DNA of 14,015 nucleotides from Oscillospiraceae bacterium. Its GTDB lineage: Bacteria > Bacillota_A > Clostridia > Oscillospirales > Oscillospiraceae. Numbering within the stretch: position 1 is the first letter of the stretch; every line of letters begins with the position of its first letter. Positions 6,222-11,365 of this stretch are shown piece by piece. A program made the position numbers and the translations under genes. Below the pieces are notes generated by a model. That model worked only from the letters and a program-made list of their open reading frames with translations. It was not told the origin of the DNA and did no database searches. The stretch lies in the NCBI GenBank assembly GCA_017545325.1, contig JAFWOX010000007.1, positions 1 through 14,015 of the forward strand, in the 5' to 3' direction.

Positions 6222-8012
6222 ATGAAACGCGCATTGACCCTTCTGCTGGCGCTTCTGTTCGTCGCCGCTCTCTTCAGCGGCTGCAGCGGGAACTCCGGCA
6301 GCACCCCGGCGACCAGCGCGCCGGAACCCACCCAGGCCCCTGCCACCCAGGCTCCGGCCACTCAGGCCCCGGCTACCCAGGCTCCGGCCACCGAAGCCCC
6401 GGAGGCTACGCCCGAGCCCACTCCCGAACCCGAGCCTCCGTCCCCCTACAACTTCGCCGCCGGCAAATTCGCGGCGGACGCCGACGGTCTGGCGACGGAG
6501 AAGTACGACTACACTCTGCCTCTGAGCACCACGGACGAGGTCCTCACCTACTGGGGCGTTTGCTACACCCCCCAGTCCCTGCCTGCGGAGGGCTTCAACG
6601 AAATGCCCTTCCCCCAGGGCGCTGAGGAAATGACCGGCGTGCATGTGGAATACAGCCTGCTGGCTTCCGACGCCCGGCAGAACAACTTCTCCGTGCTCAT
6701 CGCCTCCGACTCCCTGCTGGACATCATGTGCGGCGCCAATTCCTTCTATAACGGCGTGTTCAAGGACAGCGTCACGGAGGAGGGCTACTTCGTCAACCTG
6801 TATGATTACCGGCAGTACATGCCCAACTATATCTATGAGAGCACCAAGGATCCCGAGGATCGGGACACCATCAACCGCGTGTTCCCGGAGAAGGACCTGA
6901 TCCTGGCCTTCTACGAGCTGCGCAGCGAGCTGGAGCTCAGCGCCGGCGCCTTTGCCCGGGGCGACTGGCTCTGGGACATGGGCAAGACCAATGCGGATAT
7001 CAAGACCTTTGATGACCTGCATGACATGCTCTATTTCTTCAAGAGCCAGAAGAACTGTGAGACCCCCTTCACGCTGATCTCCACCCTGGATTCCGGCAAT
7101 GAGTTCGTCGGCTATGACACCCTGTTCTACCTCAACGGCATCAACACCCTGTATGTGAAGGACGGCGAGGTCTGCCTGAGCAACACCGGCGAGCGGGACC
7201 GGGAGATCATGACCCTGATGAACGGCTGGTATAACGAAGGCCTCATCGACCCCAACTGGGCCTCCTACAGCCTGGCCACCGACTATGACGCCAAGATCGA
7301 TTCCGGCGATATGGGCTACATGATCAACGTCCGCCCCTCCACCATGAACGGCCATGCCGCCGCCATCCCCGAGGGGGCCGAGTACGGCTGGGTCGCCATG
7401 ACCAAGCCCGTGAAGGAGGTCGGCCAGACCCTGCATCTGGGCTACTATGTGAGCCGCATCTACTTCGGAAGCGCCTCCATCGCTGCCACCTGCGAGAATA
7501 TCCCCCTGGCCGTGACCTGGCTCGACTGGCGTTACAGCGACGAGGGCAGCTTCGTCTATGGCTACGGCATCCAGGGCGTGAGCTGGGATTATGACGAAAA
7601 CGGCGAGATCTACATCACCGACCTGATCCTCAATAACGAAGTATTCTATTCCATGTACATGCTGCTCTACGCCCTGAACAGCATCGGCGAGCCCGGCCTG
7701 TACATCAACTACACCTGGAAGGTGCCCGGCAACGAGATCGGCTACACCTACCTCCAGGATTGGGAGAAGGTCAGCCACGACAACGCCTATGTCTGGCCCT
7801 CCGGCATCCAGTACACCCAGGAGCAGAGCGAGACCCGGGCCTTCTACGGCTCCGATCTGCAGACCTACATGGAGGAAAACTATGTGGCCTTCCTGGATGG
7901 TTCCAAGCCCCTGAGCGAGTTCGACGCCTATGTGGAAGCTCTGCACGGCATCGGCCTGGACGAGGTCCTGGCCGCCTGCCAGGAGGCTTACGACGCCTAC
8001 ATGGCCGGCTGA
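6222..8012 (+). CDS. Orphan solute-binding lipoprotein with repeat linker
   Basis: This is a 596-residue extracellular binding lipoprotein, similar in style to the large LplA/YtcQ-like (LipO) family. The start is the ATG at 6222, 8 bases after AAGGAG; an upstream in-frame TTG at 6204 overlaps that ribosome site and is rejected. The lipobox places the lipidated residue at Cys21 (LFSGC). A low-complexity linker covers about residues 28-73: four tandem QAPAT units (38-57), then a Pro/Glu-rich PEPTPEPEP stretch. The globular domain follows, with family-style segments such as WYNEGLIDPNWASY and GYMINVRPSTMNG. No permease or ATPase lies beside it, so it must use a remote transporter or serve another role. 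It follows the cupin pair by 46 bases with no evident promoter, so it belongs to their operon. Confidence 0.9.
   Translation: MKRALTLLLALLFVAALFSGCSGNSGSTPATSAPEPTQAPATQAPATQAPATQAPATEAPEATPEPTPEPEPPSPYNFAAGKFAADADGLATEKYDYTLPLSTTDEVLTYWGVCYTPQSLPAEGFNEMPFPQGAEEMTGVHVEYSLLASDARQNNFSVLIASDSLLDIMCGANSFYNGVFKDSVTEEGYFVNLYDYRQYMPNYIYESTKDPEDRDTINRVFPEKDLILAFYELRSELELSAGAFARGDWLWDMGKTNADIKTFDDLHDMLYFFKSQKNCETPFTLISTLDSGNEFVGYDTLFYLNGINTLYVKDGEVCLSNTGERDREIMTLMNGWYNEGLIDPNWASYSLATDYDAKIDSGDMGYMINVRPSTMNGHAAAIPEGAEYGWVAMTKPVKEVGQTLHLGYYVSRIYFGSASIAATCENIPLAVTWLDWRYSDEGSFVYGYGIQGVSWDYDENGEIYITDLILNNEVFYSMYMLLYALNSIGEPGLYINYTWKVPGNEIGYTYLQDWEKVSHDNAYVWPSGIQYTQEQSETRAFYGSDLQTYMEENYVAFLDGSKPLSEFDAYVEALHGIGLDEVLAACQEAYDAYMAG
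6333..6392 (+). repeat. Four tandem 15-bp coding repeats (QAPAT)
   Basis: Four consecutive 15-base units begin at 6333, 6348, 6363 and 6378. Each encodes Gln-Ala-Pro-Ala-Thr with only third-base differences. They form the flexible stalk between the lipid anchor and the binding domain. Copy number could vary between strains by slippage. Confidence 0.9.
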
Positions 8013-8016
8013 TCGT

Positions 8017-8060
8017 CGAAGCGCCCGCTTCGGCTTGAATTGCGGAGATTTCAAGTCCGC
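8017..8060. repeat. Overlapping inverted repeats before the terminator
   Basis: This short intergenic patch has CGAAGCG/CGCTTCG (8017-8023 with 8026-8032), CTTGAA/TTCAAG (8034-8039 with 8050-8055) and GCGGA/TCCGC (8042-8046 with 8056-8060). The last two interleave, so they compete or could form a pseudoknot-like fold. The CGCTTCG-rich style recurs in the hairpins after 13800, suggesting a family of intergenic repeats. Confidence 0.55.
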
Positions 8061-8087
8061 TTCGCTCATGAAAGCATACGGATAAGG

Positions 8088-8118
8088 CACACCCCGGGAG
8101 CTGAGCTCCCGGGGTGTG
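8088..8118. terminator. Strong GC-rich hairpin between convergent genes
   Basis: A 13-bp perfect stem pairs 8088-8100 (CACACCCCGGGAG) with 8106-8118 around a CTGAG loop. It lies between the convergent binding-lipoprotein (+) and small membrane-protein (-) genes, where a shared terminator is expected. The downstream sequence on the plus strand is only mildly T-rich (ATTGCATTGG), so efficiency is uncertain. Confidence 0.65.
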
Positions 8119-8134
8119 ATTGCATTGGCGGTCT

Positions 8135-8425
8135 TTACGCCGCGAAATAGGTGATCTTCTTATCCCGGATCACGGTGACCAGGTCCAGGATGAAGCATAC
8201 GAAGGTGATGACACGGGCGGCGAAGCCCACGATCCCCCGCAGGCTCAGGAAGGAGGCCACGGAGGCGAGGTAGGAGATGATCATGATCCAGCCGATCACC
8301 TTACTGCCGGTTTCCTTCCCCCCTGCCCGGTACAGCCCGCCCACCAGCCCGTCCGCCACGATGACCAGGATGAGCAGGATGATCCATTCCAGATTGTCGA
8401 TGGATCCGCGGATCCTCTGCAGCAT
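8135..8425 (-). CDS. Small three-helix membrane protein, unknown function
   Basis: This is a 96-residue hydrophobic protein. I chose the ATG ending at 8425 (MLQRIRGSIDNLEW) because GAGAGG lies 8 bases upstream; a GTG at 8434 would add three residues but overlaps that site. Membrane segments are visible at about 14-35 (WIILLILVIVADGLVGGLY), 43-62 (VIGWIMIISYLASVASFLSL) and 66-85 (VGFAARVITFVCFILDLVTV). The tail is basic (RDKK). It lies 31 bases after the other small minus-strand gene and is probably co-transcribed with it. I do not recognise the family. Confidence 0.72.
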   Translation of the reverse strand: MLQRIRGSIDNLEWIILLILVIVADGLVGGLYRAGGKETGSKVIGWIMIISYLASVASFLSLRGIVGFAARVITFVCFILDLVTVIRDKKITYFAA

Positions 8426-8456
8426 ATGCGGCACCTCTCTTTCCGTATCCCGCCGC

Positions 8457-8681
8457 TTACAGCTCGGTAAAGGTATAGGTGACCTGGTGCTTATCCTTAT
8501 CCACCCGGACTACCAGGTCTCCGTCCAGCGTGCGTTCCGTCTCCAGGGGCAGGTTGGACTCCCTGCTCCGCACGAAAGCCATAGGGTCCTCCAGCTCCAC
8601 CTCCAACAGCTCGACGTTCGTGGGGGACTTGCCTCCGCAGGTGGGCTGTCTGGTTTCAATGGTCAGCTCATAGGATTTCAT
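8457..8681 (-). CDS. Small soluble protein, unknown function
   Basis: This is a 74-residue hydrophilic protein with alternating charged and hydrophobic residues that suggest a small beta-rich domain (LTIETRQ, VELLEVELEDP, GDLVVRVDKDKHQVTYTF). AAAGGAG lies 7 bases before the ATG ending at 8681, which supports the start. It has one Cys and no signal or membrane segment. It is first in a two-gene minus-strand operon with the three-helix membrane protein. Function not recognised. Confidence 0.75.
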   Translation of the reverse strand: MKSYELTIETRQPTCGGKSPTNVELLEVELEDPMAFVRSRESNLPLETERTLDGDLVVRVDKDKHQVTYTFTEL

Positions 8682-8729
8682 CTCGCTGCTCCTTTCTTCC
8701 CGGGGTTTTCCCCTCCCGGATCGGTCTAT

Positions 8730-8758
8730 ATTGTATCACGATCCGACAAGCCGGGCAA
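8730..8758 (-). promoter_or_regulatory. Promoter of the two-gene minus-strand operon, with flanking inverted repeat
   Basis: On the minus strand TTGCCC (8758-8753) and TACAAT (8735-8730) are 17 bases apart, with 4/6 and 5/6 consensus matches. A 7-bp inverted repeat, CGGATCG (8717-8723) and CGATCCG (8739-8745), brackets the -10 and could be a repressor site. Confidence 0.55.
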
Positions 8759-8810
8759 GGAAAAGCGGTTCTCTGCCCTGCCTTGCCGTACTTTTCCTCG
8801 TTTTCCCCGA

Positions 8811-8820
8811 TTTCCGGAAA
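8811..8820. promoter_or_regulatory. TTTCCGGAAA palindrome upstream of merR-like gene 1
   Basis: A perfect 10-bp palindrome ends 7 bases before the -35 of the first regulator gene. The same word occurs upstream of the second regulator (inside 9678-9691) and in the MATE promoter (12373-12382). It is a candidate operator. Confidence 0.5.
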
Positions 8821-8827
8821 ATTATGC

Positions 8828-8858
8828 TTGACTATCCCCTTGGGGCATAACGTACAAT
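8828..8858 (+). promoter_or_regulatory. MerR-type promoter and dyad, regulator 1
   Basis: TTGACT (8828-8833) and TACAAT (8853-8858) are separated by 19 bases, the over-long spacer typical of MerR-activated promoters. Within it lies an imperfect dyad from TAT (8833-8835) to ATA (8847-8849) centred at 8841, with 6 of 8 pairs matching (core CCC/GGG). Predicted transcription starts near 8865, giving a leader of about 19 bases that begins at the ribosome site. Autoregulation is likely. Confidence 0.8.
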
Positions 8859-8883
8859 GCAGGCAGAGAGGAGGCGAACCGCC

Positions 8884-9654
8884 ATGAAGATCAAGGAAGT
8901 CGCCCGGAAAACCGGGCTCACGGAAAAGGCGATCCGGTACTATGAGCACCGGGGCCTGGTGGTCCCCGTATCCTCGGAGCAGAACGGACGCCGCTTCCGG
9001 GAATACTCGCCGGAGGACGTGGCGATGCTGGAGGCGGTGAGCACCCTGCGCCGGGTCCGCTTCCCGGTGGAGGAGATCGGACGAATGCAGCAGGACCCGG
9101 CCTGCATTCCGGAGGTCATCCGGGATTACGGGGAGAGCGTGGAGGAAGCCTACGCCGCCCTGGGGCGCATCCGGGAGCTGCTGCAGCGGGAGGATCTGGG
9201 CGCCTCTGCGGATATCTATGCCCTGGCGGAGAAGCTCCGCCCCGCCGCCGCGGATATTCCCCTGCCCAAGCAGGACCTGCATTTCCGCTTCCGCCAGCTG
9301 GACCGGATCGAGGCGGAACGGCGGGAGGGGGTGCGCAGTCTGCCCGCCGGTCTGCGCTTCGGCTGGACGACGCTCTATAACGGCAAGGAAAAGCCGCGAT
9401 TCGAGGATATCCAGACCTCCCTGCGGGTGGCGGGCATCCCCTTCCGGACCCGGATCTTCACGGCGGTGGAGCGGCTCTCGGCCCAAAACATGGTGAATAT
9501 GACCACCAACGCCCCCAACCCCCGGGTCCCTTCGGCAACCAACTTTTCCATCCAGTTCAGGCTCTTGCAGGACAAGAACCTGGACAGCTACGCCGTTGAG
9601 GTTCGGAAACGCGATCTGCTGCGGGCGAACGCCGCGATCCGGGTGCTGAAATAG
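8884..9654 (+). CDS. MerR-family regulator 1 with DUF2007-like C-terminal domain
   Basis: This is a 256-residue DNA-binding regulator. The ATG at 8884 follows AGGAGG with 9 bases between. The N-terminal winged helix-turn-helix is classic MerR (IKEVARKTGLTEKAIRYYEH at 3-22, wing to about 70). A helical linker (80-101) would form the dimer coiled coil. Residues about 120-170 are conserved with the neighbour (IPLPKQDLHFRF, GLRFGWTTLY). The end, about 175-256, looks like a DUF2007-type domain: a helix into AGIPFR, then LDSYAVEVRKRD and LLRANAAIRVL. Only one Cys is present, so it is not a thiol-metal sensor of the MerR/CueR kind. The second regulator downstream is a gap-free paralogue. The effector is unknown. 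Confidence 0.9.
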   Translation: MKIKEVARKTGLTEKAIRYYEHRGLVVPVSSEQNGRRFREYSPEDVAMLEAVSTLRRVRFPVEEIGRMQQDPACIPEVIRDYGESVEEAYAALGRIRELLQREDLGASADIYALAEKLRPAAADIPLPKQDLHFRFRQLDRIEAERREGVRSLPAGLRFGWTTLYNGKEKPRFEDIQTSLRVAGIPFRTRIFTAVERLSAQNMVNMTTNAPNPRVPSATNFSIQFRLLQDKNLDSYAVEVRKRDLLRANAAIRVLK

Positions 9655-9677
9655 GCGAAATATCCGGTTTCCCTCTG

Positions 9678-9691
9678 TTTTTCCGGAAAAA
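9678..9691. promoter_or_regulatory. TTTTTCCGGAAAAA palindrome upstream of merR-like gene 2
   Basis: A perfect 14-bp palindrome ends 3 bases before the -35 of the second regulator gene. It is the longest of the three TTTCCGGAAA sites in the window and sits where an upstream activator or a repressor could act. Confidence 0.55.
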
Positions 9692-9694
9692 GGC

Positions 9695-9725
9695 TTGACT
9701 ATTCCCTAAGGGAATACCTTAGAAT
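9695..9725 (+). promoter_or_regulatory. MerR-type promoter and near-perfect dyad, regulator 2
   Basis: TTGACT (9695-9700) and TAGAAT (9720-9725) have a 19-base spacer. The dyad TATTCCCT (9700-9707) / AGGGAATA (9709-9716) is perfect around a single central A (9708). A second nested inverted repeat, GACTATTC (9697-9704) and GAATAGTC (9722-9729), straddles the whole promoter. The arrangement equals that of regulator 1 base for base in spacing, so both regulators probably bind similar sites. Confidence 0.85.
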
Positions 9726-9747
9726 AGTCAAAAAAGGAGGCGATGCC

Positions 9748-10518
9748 ATGAAGATCAAGGAAGTGGCGAAGGCCACCGGGCTCACGGAGAAGACCATCCG
9801 ATACTATGAGAACCGGGGGCTGGTCATCCCCCAGGCCAGGGAGCTGAACGGACGCAGCTTCCGGGATTATTCGCCGGAGAACGTCGCCGCCCTGAAGGCA
9901 GTCAGTACCCTGCGCCGTGCTCGCTTCCCCGTGGAGGAGATCGTGCGGATGCAGAAGGATCCGGAGAGCATCGGCGAGGTCATCCGGGATTATGAGGACA
10001 GCGTGGAAGAGGCCTATGCCTCCCTGGGCCGGATCCGGGAGCTGCTGCGGCAGGAGGACCTGGGCTCCAGCGCAGATATCTATGCCCTGGCAGACAGGCT
10101 CCGCCCCGCCACGGAGGGCATCCCCCTGCCCAAGCAGGATCTTCATTTCCGCTTCAAGGAAATGGAGCGGGTCCAGGCGAAGACGCAGGAGGGCGTCCGC
10201 AGTCTTCCCGAAGGGCTGCGCTTCGGCTGGACCACCCTGTATCACGGCAAAGACAGGAACCGATATGAAGAGATGCAGACCTCCCTGCGACTGGCGGGCA
10301 TCCCCTTCCGGGCGCTGACCTACAACTACACCCAGCGCCTGGCGGGACAGGGTCTGGCCAACATGGGCAATTCCATGAACTATGGCAGAGCCCCTACCCC
10401 CACCAACTACAAGCTGCAGGCGGAAATGCTCAGCAGCGATAAACTGGACAGCTACACCATTGAGGTGCGGAAAAAGGACGCCATACGGGCCAACGCCGCG
10501 ATCCGGGAGCTGAAATGA
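9748..10518 (+). CDS. MerR-family regulator 2, tandem paralogue
   Basis: This 256-residue paralogue of the preceding regulator aligns end to end without gaps; I counted 168 identities (about 66%). The ATG at 9748 follows AAGGAGG with 7 bases between. The recognition-helix region is nearly unchanged (IKEVAKATGLTEKTIRYYEN), as are the linker and the IPLPKQDLHFRF block. Residues about 191-230, inside the DUF2007-like domain, are strongly diverged, which may alter the ligand or partner. It contains no cysteine. Its stop overlaps the start of the next lipoprotein gene (ATGA), so the two are coupled. The pair arose by a local duplication that included the promoter. Confidence 0.9.
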   Translation: MKIKEVAKATGLTEKTIRYYENRGLVIPQARELNGRSFRDYSPENVAALKAVSTLRRARFPVEEIVRMQKDPESIGEVIRDYEDSVEEAYASLGRIRELLRQEDLGSSADIYALADRLRPATEGIPLPKQDLHFRFKEMERVQAKTQEGVRSLPEGLRFGWTTLYHGKDRNRYEEMQTSLRLAGIPFRALTYNYTQRLAGQGLANMGNSMNYGRAPTPTNYKLQAEMLSSDKLDSYTIEVRKKDAIRANAAIRELK

Positions 10519-11033
10519 CGACCCGGCGGATCGTTGCCCTGTGCCGATCCGTTCAGGTCCGGCGCAGAGGGGCATACAGAGGGAATCGTCCTTCCTTTAT
10601 CGTCTTGCTTCTGATTGCGGCGGGGGCGGTCCTGGGCTGCATCCGTCAGCCAGAACCCGCAGCCGTACCCAGTCTCAAGCTGTTCGGCGAATTCTCCTTT
10701 GAAGAGACGAGGAACAGTCTTGATCTGTGCGCCCCGTCCGTCAAAACGGAGGGGTTCGTAAACACCGACGCGGTTTATCCGGATTTTTCCGATCCCTCTG
10801 CTGTATATGATCGGGCAAAAGCGGAGGTGGACATGGATTATGACGAATATACCGTAAGCTATGATCCCGCTGAGGATATCTGGATGGTTCAGTTCAGGCA
10901 GATACCGGGACTCACCAGCTGGGGCGGGTCCAAGCCCTATACCAAACGGACAGGCAACGCTTCAAAAACCGTATACCTGAACGGAAAAGGCATTACTCTC
11001 CTGATTGTTTCCGGGAGGCAAAAGGCAGGATGA
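10515..11033 (+). CDS. Small lipoprotein coupled to MerR-like regulator 2
   Basis: This is a 172-residue putative lipoprotein. The ATG at 10515 overlaps the regulator's stop (ATGA); there is no in-frame ATG, GTG or TTG between it and the hydrophobic segment. The N-region is long and basic (24 residues with seven Arg), followed by the hydrophobic core PSFIVLLLIAAGAVLGC with Cys42 as the candidate lipidated residue, though Leu at -2 is atypical. The mature part ends in a pattern seen in secreted PepSY-like or NTF2-like domains: YDRAKAEVDMDYDEYTVSYD, then IWMVQFRQ, and KTVYLNGKGITLLIVSG. Its codon usage is visibly more AT-rich than its neighbours (TTT, TAT, GAT, AAA), hinting at separate origin. 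Coupling suggests the lipoprotein is linked to the regulator's signal. Confidence 0.75.
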   Translation: MTTRRIVALCRSVQVRRRGAYRGNRPSFIVLLLIAAGAVLGCIRQPEPAAVPSLKLFGEFSFEETRNSLDLCAPSVKTEGFVNTDAVYPDFSDPSAVYDRAKAEVDMDYDEYTVSYDPAEDIWMVQFRQIPGLTSWGGSKPYTKRTGNASKTVYLNGKGITLLIVSGRQKAG

Positions 11034-11040
11034 CAACGGA

Positions 11041-11064
11041 AGGCCGTCCCGGTTGGGACGGCCT
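11041..11064. repeat. Hairpin, copy 1 of a duplicated terminator stem
   Basis: The 10-bp perfect stem AGGCCGTCCC (11041-11050) / GGGACGGCCT (11055-11064) has a GGTT loop, 8 bases after the lipoprotein stop. No U-tract follows. The same hairpin recurs at 11292-11315 with one base changed, and there it does have a U-tract. Confidence 0.8.
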
Positions 11065-11296
11065 CAGGCTGTAGACAAAGTACCAGACCAACGAAAATGG
11101 TCATTGCGAAACCGGTGACCGATGTCACCGGTTGTGGCAATCCGTAACTCCCGTCCTTATATTTTTAACATGACCAAGGGGACGAGAGAACGGATCGCCG
11201 CGTCGCTTCGCTCCATTCCGCGCGCGAGGGCCCCTCGCAGGGACGTGCGCGTACTCCTCACGATGATATAACGGGGTTTGTCGACATGCTCAGGCC
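11060..11296. repeat. Intergenic block flanked by imperfect inverted repeats
   Basis: The 21 bases at 11060-11080 and those at 11276-11296, read in reverse complement, match at 16 of 21 positions (core TGT.GACAAA). The 11034-11365 gap is gene-free and consists largely of this block. Inside are a 10-bp hairpin (11110-11133), a GCGAGG/CCTCGC hairpin (11224-11238) and GTCATTGCGA-family repeat fragments. No open frame in the block looks coding. It resembles a miniature non-coding element or a composite palindromic intergenic repeat. Confidence 0.6.
11100..11143. repeat. GTCATTGCGA...GGCAATCC palindromic intergenic repeat
   Basis: The outer half-sites ATTGC (11103-11107) and GCAAT (11137-11141) enclose a perfect 10-bp stem, AACCGGTGAC (11110-11119) / GTCACCGGTT (11124-11133), with a CGAT loop. 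The GTCATTGCGA/GGCAATCC ends are the hallmark of a repeat I know from intergenic regions of many bacteria. A second, partial copy in the CGCTTCGCTCC style begins near 11191. Confidence 0.7.
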
Positions 11297-11324
11297 GTCC
11301 CGGTTGGGGCGGCCTTCCGTTTTT
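11292..11324 (+). terminator. Rho-independent terminator (hairpin copy 2)
   Basis: The stem AGGCCGTCCC (11292-11301) pairs with 11306-11315 including one G-U pair around GGTT, followed by TCCG and five T's (11320-11324). It is the only competent terminator after the regulator-lipoprotein operon, although it lies about 260 bases past the stop. The corA-like gene converges on it from the other side. Confidence 0.85.
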
Positions 11325-11336
11325 CTCCGATCAGGC

Positions 11337-11360
11337 GGGGACGCGGATCGACGCGTTCCC
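11337..11360. repeat. Small hairpin just past the CorA-like stop
   Basis: ACGCG (11341-11345) and CGCGT (11352-11356) with flanking GGG/CCC (11337-11340 and 11358-11360) can pair with a small bulge, immediately downstream of the minus-strand CorA-like gene. There is no U-tract on that strand, so it is at best a weak terminator or 3'-end stabiliser. Confidence 0.4.
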
Positions 11361-11365
11361 GTTAT

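Noticed and set aside
6333..6392. Short tandem repeats as a possible CRISPR or non-coding minisatellite
   Set aside because: Units are 15 bases, contiguous without spacers, in frame, and encode a Pro/Ala/Thr stalk.
6198..8090. 630-codon minus-strand open frame opposite the orphan binding lipoprotein
   Set aside because: Antisense shadow with low-complexity Val/Gly/His-rich sequence; the plus-strand frame has signal peptide, lipobox and ribosome site.
11158..11170. AT-rich TATATTTTTAACAT patch as a promoter
   Set aside because: No -35 at proper spacing and no gene follows on either strand; it belongs to the repeat mosaic.
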